Below, in pieces: positions 36,912-44,932 of a stretch of DNA of 64,000 nt (position 1 is its first letter; the number at the start of each line of letters is the position of its first letter). This DNA comes from Brevibacterium zhoupengii (GTDB lineage Bacteria; Actinomycetota; Actinomycetes; Actinomycetales; Brevibacteriaceae), in NCBI RefSeq assembly GCF_021117425.1, contig NZ_CP088298.1, forward strand, positions 2,542,001 to 2,606,000, in the 5' to 3' direction. A program made the translations under genes and the position numbers. The notes under the pieces are model-generated. The model did no database searches. It was not told the origin of the DNA and saw only the letters and a program-made list of their open reading frames with translations.

Positions 36912-38720
36912 ATGAGCCCAGCGACAATGCCCCAATCGACCACTCCAGTTGTCGGCTTCAAGGTCGATACGACGTCATCGACAACCGATATCTTCCTCGC
37001 GAAGGCTGCCGAAGACCCGAACCTGCCGCTGCTTGCCAAACCGGTTGAGAGCGGCTGGGACGAAGTCAGCGCCGGAGAGTTCCTCACCCAGGTCCGAACC
37101 GCGGCCAAAGGGCTCATCGCCTCCGGTGTGGAGGTCGGAGACCGGATCGCCATCTTCGGCCCCACCTCCTTCGAATGGACCCTCAGCGACTATGCCGTGT
37201 GGTTCGCCGGTGGAATCTCGGTGCCGTTCTACGACACCTCTTCGGAGGCTCAGCTTGCCTGGATGATCAAAGACGCCGCGGTCGGTCGCGGTCTCGTCAG
37301 CACCCGTGAGCATGCCGACCGAGTTGAAGCCGCCGCAGCCGCTGCCGGAGTTGCTGCCCCACAGCTGTGGATCTGGGACCAGGGTGCCTTCTCTGAGCTC
37401 GAAACCACCGGACGACAGATCAGCGATGACGCCCTCGAGGCCGCACGCTCACAGGTCACCGGCGACTCGGTTGCCACCCTCATCTACACCTCCGGCACCA
37501 CAGGCAAGCCCAAGGGCTGCGTCCTCACACATGGGAACTTCGTCCAGACCGTGCAGGCTGCCCAGGAGCAGATTCCCGAGATCTTCTCCCACGGCATGCG
37601 CGCCCTGCTGTTCCTGCCTCAGGCACACGTCTTCGCCCGCTTCATCGAAGTCCTCTCGGTCAGCTCAGGTGCCTTGTTGGCCCACCAGTCCGATCTGACG
37701 AAGCTCACAGACGCACTCGGCAGCTTCCGCCCCTCGTTCATCCTCGGAGTCCCACGAGTCTTCGAGAAGGTCTTCAACTCCGCATTGGCCACGGCCGAGT
37801 CCGGCGGCAAGGAGAAGATCTTCCGTCAGGCGGAACGGGTCGCGGTCGCCTACTCCAAGGCCATGGATGCCGAGAAGATCCCCGTCTCGCTCAAGCTCCA
37901 GCATGCACTCTTCGACAAGCTCGTGTATTCGAAGCTCCGTACGGTCATGGGCAACAACGTCAGCGCTGCAGTCTCCGGTGGCGGCCCCCTCGGCGCCCAC
38001 CTCGGCCACTTCTTCCGGGGCGTCGGCCTCGTCGTCCTCGAAGGATACGGTCTCACGGAGACGACAGCCCCGATCACCGTGAACGTGCCCGAGAAGGCCA
38101 AGATCGGCACCGTCGGCGTCCCCCTGCCCGGTGTGAGCGTGGCCATCGCCCCTGACGGTGAGATCCTCGCCAAGGGCGTCCCAGTCTTCCGCGAGTACTG
38201 GAACAACCAGGAGGCCACCGACAAGGAGTTCCACGACGGCTGGTTCTCCACCGGCGATCTCGGTTCACTCGACGAAGACGGATATCTCACGATCAGCGGC
38301 CGTAAGAAGGAGATCATCGTCACCTCGAGCGGGAAGAACATCGCACCGGCGCCACTTGAGGATGCCCTGCGTCGCCACCCCCTCATCGGCCAGCCGGTCG
38401 TCGTCGGCGATAACCGCAAGTACATCTCAGCGCTGATCTTCCTCGACTCGGAGATGCTGCCCACCTGGCTGAAGAACAACGGTCTGCCTGAGATGGATCT
38501 GCGTCAGGCAGCGGACGACGAAACAGTGCGAGCCGCCATCGACAAGGCAGTCGAGACCGTCAACAGAACGGTGTCACGGGCCGAAGGAATCAAGAAGTTC
38601 ACCATCCTTCCCGTCGAGCTATCCGAAGACAACGGCTACCTGTCGGCGAAGCAGTCGGTCAAGCGCCACCTCGTCGGCAAGGACTTCGCAGCAGACATCG
38701 ACGGACTCTATGCCGACTGA
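36912..38720 (+). CDS. Long-chain fatty acid--CoA ligase (AMP-forming)
   Basis: This 602-residue ANL-superfamily ligase is FadD15-like. It contains the P-loop IYTSGTTGKPKG, GYGLTETTAP, WFSTGDLG, SGRKKEIIVTSSGKN and a C-terminal lysine region. It activates long-chain fatty acids for beta-oxidation or lipid synthesis; chain length is not readable. The ATG has AAAGGAG 5 nt upstream. A TAGTAT -10 box lies about 45 bp upstream. Confidence 0.93.
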   Translation: MSPATMPQSTTPVVGFKVDTTSSTTDIFLAKAAEDPNLPLLAKPVESGWDEVSAGEFLTQVRTAAKGLIASGVEVGDRIAIFGPTSFEWTLSDYAVWFAGGISVPFYDTSSEAQLAWMIKDAAVGRGLVSTREHADRVEAAAAAAGVAAPQLWIWDQGAFSELETTGRQISDDALEAARSQVTGDSVATLIYTSGTTGKPKGCVLTHGNFVQTVQAAQEQIPEIFSHGMRALLFLPQAHVFARFIEVLSVSSGALLAHQSDLTKLTDALGSFRPSFILGVPRVFEKVFNSALATAESGGKEKIFRQAERVAVAYSKAMDAEKIPVSLKLQHALFDKLVYSKLRTVMGNNVSAAVSGGGPLGAHLGHFFRGVGLVVLEGYGLTETTAPITVNVPEKAKIGTVGVPLPGVSVAIAPDGEILAKGVPVFREYWNNQEATDKEFHDGWFSTGDLGSLDEDGYLTISGRKKEIIVTSSGKNIAPAPLEDALRRHPLIGQPVVVGDNRKYISALIFLDSEMLPTWLKNNGLPEMDLRQAADDETVRAAIDKAVETVNRTVSRAEGIKKFTILPVELSEDNGYLSAKQSVKRHLVGKDFAADIDGLYAD

Positions 38721-38824
38721 CCTCGCTGCGGTGGGCTGACTCCGTACCGGCTGACTGCATTAGGCGGCCGGAAGTAGGCTGGGACTGTGCGTGAAGAACG
38801 AGGCACTTTCCGAAGGAGATGACG

Positions 38825-39862
38825 ATGTCCGATGACAGCAGCCAGATGAACAGCTATGTGGCCAAGGGTGAGGCATTCGACCGGGACACGAATTACATCG
38901 AGGACCGGATCCTTGCCGACCCCAGCTCCCAGTGGCCGGTCGAGCCGGGTCGATACCGACTCATCGCCGCGCGAGCCTGCCCGTGGGCGAACCGAACGAT
39001 CATCGTCCGCAGGCTGTTGGGACTTGAAGACGTCATCTCCATCGGCATGCCGGGACCCACACACGATGCACGGTCGTGGACCTTCGACCTCGATCCCGGC
39101 GGCGTCGACCCGGTGCTGGGCATCGAGCGCCTGCAGCAGGCGTTCTTTGCCCGGTTCCCGGACTACCCGCGCGGAATCACGGTTCCTGCCATGGTCGACA
39201 TCGCCAGCGACGCAGTCGTGACCAACGATTTCCCACAGATCACCGAAGATTTCTCCTCACAGTGGAAGCAGTTTCACCGTGCCGGTGCCCCGGATCTCTG
39301 GCCCGAGGAGTCTCGGGAGGAGATGGAGAAGGTCATGCGCCTGATCTACACCGAGATCAACAACGGCGTCTACCGCTGCGGGTTCGCGGGGTCCCAGGAA
39401 GCCTATGAGGCGGCCTTCGACCGTCTGTTCACAGCCCTGGACACCGTCGAAGAACGCCTGAGCCATTCCCGGTATCTCATGGGAGGCTCCATCACCGAGG
39501 CGGATGTCCGTCTCTTCACCACCCTGGTTCGCTTCGACCCGGTCTACTTCGGACATTTCAAGTGCAACCGCCAGACCCTGCGCGATTTCGAGAATCTCTG
39601 GGGCTATGCCCGCGACCTCTACCAGACGCCGGGCTTCGGCGACACCGTGGACTTCACCCAGATCAAACAGCACTACTACATCGTCCACGTCGACGTGAAC
39701 CCGACGCAGATCGTCCCCAAGGGCCCTGATCTCTCCGGCTGGCTCTCGCCTCACGGCCGGGAGAAGCTGGGCGGCTCGCCCTTCGGTGAGGGCACCGCGC
39801 CCGGGCCGGTGCGCGCCGGTGAGGAAGTTCCTGAGGAACACACCGCAGCGGCCTGGCTGTGA
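38825..39862 (+). CDS. Glutathionyl-hydroquinone-reductase-like protein (ECM4/GST family)
   Basis: This 345-residue Xi-class GST-like oxidoreductase has the catalytic cysteine in ARACPWANR and the GIERLQQAFFARFPDYPRG and GSITEADVRLFTTL family segments. Homologues reduce glutathionylated (chloro)hydroquinones. Actinobacteria generally use mycothiol, so the natural thiol partner here is uncertain. I chose ATG at 38825 because AAGGAG is 6 nt upstream; the in-frame ATG at 38819 abuts the same site. Confidence 0.88.
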   Translation: MSDDSSQMNSYVAKGEAFDRDTNYIEDRILADPSSQWPVEPGRYRLIAARACPWANRTIIVRRLLGLEDVISIGMPGPTHDARSWTFDLDPGGVDPVLGIERLQQAFFARFPDYPRGITVPAMVDIASDAVVTNDFPQITEDFSSQWKQFHRAGAPDLWPEESREEMEKVMRLIYTEINNGVYRCGFAGSQEAYEAAFDRLFTALDTVEERLSHSRYLMGGSITEADVRLFTTLVRFDPVYFGHFKCNRQTLRDFENLWGYARDLYQTPGFGDTVDFTQIKQHYYIVHVDVNPTQIVPKGPDLSGWLSPHGREKLGGSPFGEGTAPGPVRAGEEVPEEHTAAAWL

Positions 39863-39888
39863 TGGCTTCAGCTGCGAACTGAAACGAG

Positions 39889-39928
39889 CCGAAGGCTCAG
39901 CCCCCGTTCGGGTCGGCTGGGCCTTCGG
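39889..39928 (+). terminator. Terminator hairpin after the GST-family gene, overlapping the dedA 3' end
   Basis: CCGAAGGC and GCCTTCGG pair outside, CAGCC and GGCTG inside, then CCCG-TT-CGGG closes. The right arm is part of the last dedA codons, so the same bases end one transcript and code for the other gene's C-terminus. Confidence 0.75.
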
Positions 39929-40640
39929 TGTCTTCAGCAGCATCGGTTCGATCCGCGGCCTTGGCTCGTGTGCGTTTGCGGACCTTGAGCACGATCCACA
40001 CCACGACGAAGACGACCACAGCAACGATGACCAGAGTCTGGAAGTAACCGGCGTAGGTCTCCACGACCGACCAGTTCTCACCGAGGTAGAAGCCGGCGAC
40101 GATGAGAATGGTGTTCCAGATCGCACTGCCGGCCGTCGTCAGCACCAGGAACTTGATGATCGACATGTTCCGCATCCCCGCGGGAATGGAGATCAGAGAC
40201 CGGAAGATCGGAACCATCCGACCGAAGAACACGGCCTTGTCGCCGTGTTTGTCGAACCAGCCGACCGTCTTGTGCACATCGTCGACATCGACGAGCGGCA
40301 TCTTCACCGCGATGCGAGAGATGCGCTCAAGACCGATCCATTTGCCCAGGGCCCACAGGATGACCGCGCCGACGACGGAACCCACGGTCGCGAAGATGAT
40401 CGCCACGACGATGTTCATGCTTCCCTGGCTGGAGGTGAAGCCTGCCAGCGGCAGCACCAGCTCACTGGGAATCGGTGGGAAGATGTTGTCCAAGAACACC
40501 AAGAACCCGACGCCGAGGGGACCCAGCGCCTCCATGAGCCTCACCGCCCAGCCGGAGAAGCCGCTGAGATTCTCCGCCGCTGAGGAGCCAGCAGCGAGCA
40601 GCAGATCGGTGGACGGGACAGTCGAAAATGAAGTCGGCAT
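39897..40640 (-). CDS. DedA family membrane protein
   Basis: DedA/SNARE-associated proteins include the bacterial flippases for undecaprenyl phosphate and phospholipids. The 247 residues contain FLDNIFPPIPSELVLPLAGF, the FxGR motif (AVFFGRMVPIFRSLISIPAGM) and several helices, with an Arg/Lys-rich C-terminal tail. ATG at 40640 has TAGACT 7 nt upstream (leaderless type). Confidence 0.93.
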   Translation of the reverse strand: MPTSFSTVPSTDLLLAAGSSAAENLSGFSGWAVRLMEALGPLGVGFLVFLDNIFPPIPSELVLPLAGFTSSQGSMNIVVAIIFATVGSVVGAVILWALGKWIGLERISRIAVKMPLVDVDDVHKTVGWFDKHGDKAVFFGRMVPIFRSLISIPAGMRNMSIIKFLVLTTAGSAIWNTILIVAGFYLGENWSVVETYAGYFQTLVIVAVVVFVVVWIVLKVRKRTRAKAADRTDAAEDTEGPADPNGG

Positions 40641-40742
40641 GCTCAAAAGTCTAGATTAGAGGCGCGGCCCACCCCTCTCAGGACGCTCCCAGCGGTTAGT
40701 GTTGAAACAGACACCTGCGGGTCAAGATCGAAGGAGCACGAA

Positions 40743-41783
40743 GTGGCACCAGCCAAAGTACTGGCCTCACGCAACACCGTCGCCGAAGTCGGCCACAACG
40801 CCATCACCCAGCCGGGACCCGCCCACCTGATGCGGGCCGTCAAGCGTTTCGGCGAACGATTGGGCAACCAGTTCGGCGCGGCCATCACCTACTTCCTGGT
40901 CCTCGCAGTCATGCCGATCGCGATGTTCACCTTCGCGAGCCTCGGTTTCGTTCTCGATGTGCTGCGCCCCGATCTCGTCCCCGTCATCACGGACCAGATC
41001 GAGGCTCAGGTAGGCGGCAATTCGTCACTGACAGAACAGCTTGAGAGCTTCCTCACCAGTTGGCAGTCGGTCGGCATCATCGCCATCCTGGCTGCCCTCT
41101 ATACGGGGCAGGGATTCATCGGCAACCTCGGCGCAGCCGTGAGGGCCCAACTGCACGCAGACTTCGACGATGTCATCGAAGACAAGTCGTTCGTCCAGAA
41201 GATCCTCAACAACGTCGTCACCCTTCTGGGACTCATCATCGGCCTGCTGCTCACCGTGGCGTTGACTGTCGTCGGCGCTGGCCTCGGGTCCGTCATCAGC
41301 GACATTCTCAGCCTTCCGGGTTGGGCGAGGGCCCTCTTGGTCATCATCCCGCCCCTCATCACCTTCGGTGCCGCGTGGTTGATCTTCATGTTCCTCTTCA
41401 CGATGCTGCCTGAGCACCCAGTGGGCAAAAGGGCCAAGGTTCGGGGCTCTCTTATCGGTGCTCTGGCATTCACCATTCTCATCAATTTCGCCACGGTCCT
41501 CGTCGATCTCTTCTCCGGCAACAAGGCCGCAGGCGTGTTCGGGTCGATCATCGCGATCATGTTGACGATGAATATCTTCGCTCGCATCATCCTCTTCGTC
41601 GCCGCCTGGATCGGCACCGCGGCCCCACCGCGCCCGCAGGAGGATTCCACGCCCGAATACCGGTTCGTCGAGCCACGGGTCCAGATCCAGAGCCTGGGTG
41701 CGCTGCTGGCCGGCGCCGGCATCATCACACTTACTCTGCTCGGATTCCGGCGACTCGATGAGCGCCAGACGAAACACGAGTAG
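40743..41783 (+). CDS. YihY/virulence factor BrkB family membrane protein
   Basis: This 346-residue protein has six membrane helices and the family signature FGAAITYFLVLAVMPIAMF near the N-terminus. Older annotation as RNase BN is wrong for this family; the true role is unknown and possibly transport. The GTG start has AAGGAG 6 nt upstream. It is divergent from dedA and upstream of the GAPDH gene, which has its own promoter-like box. Confidence 0.92.
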   Translation: MAPAKVLASRNTVAEVGHNAITQPGPAHLMRAVKRFGERLGNQFGAAITYFLVLAVMPIAMFTFASLGFVLDVLRPDLVPVITDQIEAQVGGNSSLTEQLESFLTSWQSVGIIAILAALYTGQGFIGNLGAAVRAQLHADFDDVIEDKSFVQKILNNVVTLLGLIIGLLLTVALTVVGAGLGSVISDILSLPGWARALLVIIPPLITFGAAWLIFMFLFTMLPEHPVGKRAKVRGSLIGALAFTILINFATVLVDLFSGNKAAGVFGSIIAIMLTMNIFARIILFVAAWIGTAAPPRPQEDSTPEYRFVEPRVQIQSLGALLAGAGIITLTLLGFRRLDERQTKHE

Positions 41784-41792
41784 ACAACGCGT

Positions 41793-41798
41793 TAGACT
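41793..41798 (+). promoter_or_regulatory. Putative -10 element of the GAPDH gene
   Basis: TAGACT in the context GCGTTAGACTGAGC lies 38 nt before the TTG start of the GAPDH gene. No convincing -35 was seen. Confidence 0.4.
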
Positions 41799-41836
41799 GA
41801 GCGAGAATTCGCCAACTGACCGAGGAGACACGACCT

Positions 41837-43264
41837 TTGACTGATGCAACGACGGCTCGCCTGAACGAATGGGCGAACAAGCAGACTGCCGCCGAAGAAC
41901 TCATTCCACTGACCGGACGACTGTACCGCGAGAACGATGTGCTGCTGACGCTGTTCGGCCGTTCTCTGCTGAACAAGTCGGTGACCGGGATGATCAAGGC
42001 TCACCGCTATGCCCGCCACTTCCTCGGCGAGGATCTCGACATCGAAGAGACCCTGAAGATCGTTCGTGCTCTGACCGAACTCGATCTCGGGCCTACCCGA
42101 ATCGACTTGGGTCGCCTCATCCAGAAGCTGCAGGACCAGTCGACCTCGGTCGAAGACTTCCTCTCCACTGAGCTGGCATCAGTCACCGGAGGCAATGCTG
42201 AGGAAGGTACCGTCCGCGATGTCGTCCTCTACGGCTTCGGCCGCATCGGTCGCCTGCTCGCCCGCATCCTCATCGATCGTGCCGGCGGCACGGGGATGCG
42301 TCTGCGTGCGATCGTCGTCCGCAAGGGCAGCGATGATGACATCGTCAAGCGTGCCTCCCTGCTGCGGCGCGACTCCGTGCATGGCAGCTTCGACGGCAGC
42401 ATCGTCGTCGACGAAGAGGCCAACACGATCCAGGCCAACGGCACCCTGATCCAGGTCATCTACTCCAACGATCCTTCTCAGGTCGACTACACCGAGTACG
42501 GCATCAACGATGCGATCATCGTCGACAACACGGGAATCTGGCGCGACGAGGAGAGCCTGTCCAAGCACCTGGCCTGCCCGGGTGCCTCGAAGGTCCTCCT
42601 CACCGCGCCCGGCAAGGGCGAGGTCAAGAACATCGTCTACGGCGTCAATGACGCGGCCATCCTCGAAGAGGACACGGTGATGTCAGCGGCTTCGTGCACC
42701 ACGAACGCGATCACTCCAGTGCTCAAGGCCCTCCATGACAAGTACGGGGTCCGAAACGGTCACGTCGAAACGGTGCATTCGTTCACGAACGATCAGAACC
42801 TCATCGACAACTTCCACAAGGGCTCCCGTCGTGGTCGTGCCGCCGGACTCAATATGGTGCTCACGGAGACCGGTGCTGCCAAGGCAGTGGCGAAGGCACT
42901 CCCCAAACTCAAGGGCAAGCTCTCGGGCAACGCGATCCGCGTTCCCACTCCGAACGTGTCGATGGCGATCCTCAACCTCAACCTTGAGAAGGCCACGAGC
43001 GTCGATGAGCTCAACGCATTCCTGCGTGAGACCTCGATGAATTCGGAACTGCGCAACCAGATCGACTATGTCTCCTCCCCCGAGCTCGTCTCCAGCGACC
43101 TCGTCGGCTCGAAGCGGGCCGGTGTCGTCGATGGTCTGGCCACGATCGTCGACGATGACCGTGTCGTCGTCTACGTCTGGTACGACAACGAGTTCGGCTA
43201 CAGCTGCCAGGTGATCCGCTGCGTGGCCAAGATGGCCGGGGTCGACGTTCCCGCCTTCCCCTGA
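41837..43264 (+). CDS. Glyceraldehyde-3-phosphate dehydrogenase, long GapB-type
   Basis: The 475-residue protein has about 125 residues N-terminal to the normal GAPDH fold. The catalytic SAASCTTNAITP and the general-base His in ETVHSFT are present, as is the Rossmann GFGRIGR. The position after the second strand, normally Asn-Asp in NAD-specific enzymes, is Arg-Lys here (VVRKGSDDD), suggesting NADP use. Corynebacterial GapB of similar length works in gluconeogenesis with NADP/NAD. The start is TTG, with GAGGAG about 10 nt upstream. Confidence 0.93.
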   Translation: MTDATTARLNEWANKQTAAEELIPLTGRLYRENDVLLTLFGRSLLNKSVTGMIKAHRYARHFLGEDLDIEETLKIVRALTELDLGPTRIDLGRLIQKLQDQSTSVEDFLSTELASVTGGNAEEGTVRDVVLYGFGRIGRLLARILIDRAGGTGMRLRAIVVRKGSDDDIVKRASLLRRDSVHGSFDGSIVVDEEANTIQANGTLIQVIYSNDPSQVDYTEYGINDAIIVDNTGIWRDEESLSKHLACPGASKVLLTAPGKGEVKNIVYGVNDAAILEEDTVMSAASCTTNAITPVLKALHDKYGVRNGHVETVHSFTNDQNLIDNFHKGSRRGRAAGLNMVLTETGAAKAVAKALPKLKGKLSGNAIRVPTPNVSMAILNLNLEKATSVDELNAFLRETSMNSELRNQIDYVSSPELVSSDLVGSKRAGVVDGLATIVDDDRVVVYVWYDNEFGYSCQVIRCVAKMAGVDVPAFP

Positions 43265-43302
43265 TCTGATCGTCAGCGGCCAGATCCTCTGATCGCACAG
43301 TA

Positions 43303-43335
43303 AAACGCCCGCAGTCTAAATGGCTGCGGGCGTTT
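43303..43335. terminator. Bidirectional terminator after GAPDH
   Basis: AAACGCCCGCAG and CTGCGGGCGTTT form a 12-bp stem with a 9-nt loop, with A/T-rich flanks on both sides. It serves the GAPDH gene and the convergent four-gene operon. Confidence 0.88.
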
Positions 43336-43370
43336 CTTCGTCTCTGAGGCTTTTGGTGATGGATGCGCGC

Positions 43371-43970
43371 TCAGGCTCGGTCCTGGCCTGCCTTCTCATT
43401 CTCCATCGCTTCGTGGAGCCAGATGGGGGTGTAGGTGCTGAACCGTTTGGCCAGTTCGTCGTCGCTGTCGAGGATGACGGCGAAGCGATCATCGGCCGTG
43501 GAGAGCTCATTGGCCCAGATCGGGCCCAGACAGGCCAGAACGGCACACGCCAGGACGATGGCGATGGCCAGGATCGGTGTCGCCGTGAACAGCATCCATC
43601 CGAACAGCAGCCCGAGCACCGCGAAGCCGATCGCGACCGCCATGCCCGCGTTGCGGGTTCTCGGAGCACGGGCGCGGGCGGGTCTGGCCGAGGCCACCGA
43701 ATCAAGGACGTCACGATTGATCCTCGTCCAGGCGAGGATCGCACCCAGTGCACAGACTATTCCGATCATGATGAGGCTGAACGCGGAGAACAGCAGGATA
43801 GTGTCGACCCGAGTTCCCTGCGCCTGCATCGCCGCACCGATTCCGGCGACGAGCATGGCCAGCGCCAAGACCAGCATGCTCAGCAGTCGCGCTCGGCGCA
43901 CTGCAATGAGCTCGCTGACGACTCGAGCGAGGTATGCCCGTTCGTCAGCATGGTCAGACTTCTCGCTCAT
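43371..43970 (-). CDS. Uncharacterised four-helix membrane protein
   Basis: Not recognised. The 199 residues hold two pairs of hydrophobic helices (about 31-50, 58-80, 108-125, 129-148) separated by a basic loop (ARPARARAPRTR), and a charged C-terminus. ATG at 43970 overlaps the stop of the upstream dehydrogenase as ATGA. It is the last gene of the TetR-exporter operon, so a membrane-linked role in the same process is possible. Confidence 0.78.
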   Translation of the reverse strand: MSEKSDHADERAYLARVVSELIAVRRARLLSMLVLALAMLVAGIGAAMQAQGTRVDTILLFSAFSLIMIGIVCALGAILAWTRINRDVLDSVASARPARARAPRTRNAGMAVAIGFAVLGLLFGWMLFTATPILAIAIVLACAVLACLGPIWANELSTADDRFAVILDSDDELAKRFSTYTPIWLHEAMENEKAGQDRA

Positions 43971-44932
43971 CGCACGTATCCCGCTGCTTTGTCGACCGTG
44001 TGCGGGAACGCCTCCCCTGCCATGTGCTTGTCGAAGAGGTCGACGAACTGGTTGGCCAGACGCATGCGCCATCCGTCGGTGTCCCCGCTCATGTGCGGGG
44101 TGACGATGACGTTGTCCGCCTGCCACAGCGAGTGATCGGCAGGCAGTGGCTCTTCGTCGAAGACGTCGAGTCCGGCGCCGGCGATCTGGCCCGTCTCAAG
44201 TGCCTTCACGAGGTCGGAGGTGACGACCCCCTCCCCACGACCGACATTGACGAAGTAGGCGTCCGAGTCCATGGCGGCGAACACCTCGGCGTCGATGAGA
44301 TTCCTCGTCTTCTCCGTCAGCGGCGCAATGTTGATCACCCAGTCGACTCCGGACAGATGCGAACTCAGCTGAGCCGAATCGATGACGGTTCCGAAGTCGG
44401 CGTCACCGGTCCGAGCATGGCTGCCGGCTCCGGTGACGTTGACGTCGAGAGCTTTCAGCAACCGGGCGATCTCGCGCCCGATCGACCCGGTGCCGACGAC
44501 CATGGCCTGGGATCCGGCCAGGTTCTTCGTCGAGCGACGGTTCCAGGTCGATGTTTTCTGATCCTGGAGCGAACCCAGCGAGTTCTTCGCATGGATGAGG
44601 ATGTAGTTGAGGACGAACTCTGCGATGGGCCGATCGAAGATCCCCCGCGCGTTGGTGACCACAACCTCCGAGGCCGACAGCTCATCGAAGAGCAGAGAGT
44701 CGACTCCGGCCGCAGCCGCATGGATCCACTTCAGGCTGTCAGCACGGTCGAACTCGCTGCGCAGCGCTGTTGAGAAGAAGTCCCAGAGCAGGAGAACTTC
44801 GGTGCCCGGGAGAGCAGAGCCGAGGTCCTGTGCTTCGACGATCCGAAGTTCGACTCCTTCCCTGTGACCGAGGTCAGTCAGCTGGTCGGGAATCTCCGTC
44901 CCGGGGGCGTTGAGTATTGTCAGTACCGTCAT
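43967..44932 (-). CDS. D-2-hydroxyacid dehydrogenase (NAD-dependent)
   Basis: This 321-residue protein has the NAD-binding motif VVGTGSIGREIARLL, the NVGRGEGV and GAGLDVFDEEPL segments and the catalytic His in TPHMSGDTDGW, all in normal order. It interconverts a 2-keto acid and a D-2-hydroxy acid; the substrate is unknown. The ATG has GGAG 7 nt upstream, and the first 59 bp overlap the 3' end of the MFS gene. Overlaps on both sides place it in the TetR-exporter operon. Confidence 0.9.
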   Translation of the reverse strand: MTVLTILNAPGTEIPDQLTDLGHREGVELRIVEAQDLGSALPGTEVLLLWDFFSTALRSEFDRADSLKWIHAAAAGVDSLLFDELSASEVVVTNARGIFDRPIAEFVLNYILIHAKNSLGSLQDQKTSTWNRRSTKNLAGSQAMVVGTGSIGREIARLLKALDVNVTGAGSHARTGDADFGTVIDSAQLSSHLSGVDWVINIAPLTEKTRNLIDAEVFAAMDSDAYFVNVGRGEGVVTSDLVKALETGQIAGAGLDVFDEEPLPADHSLWQADNVIVTPHMSGDTDGWRMRLANQFVDLFDKHMAGEAFPHTVDKAAGYVR

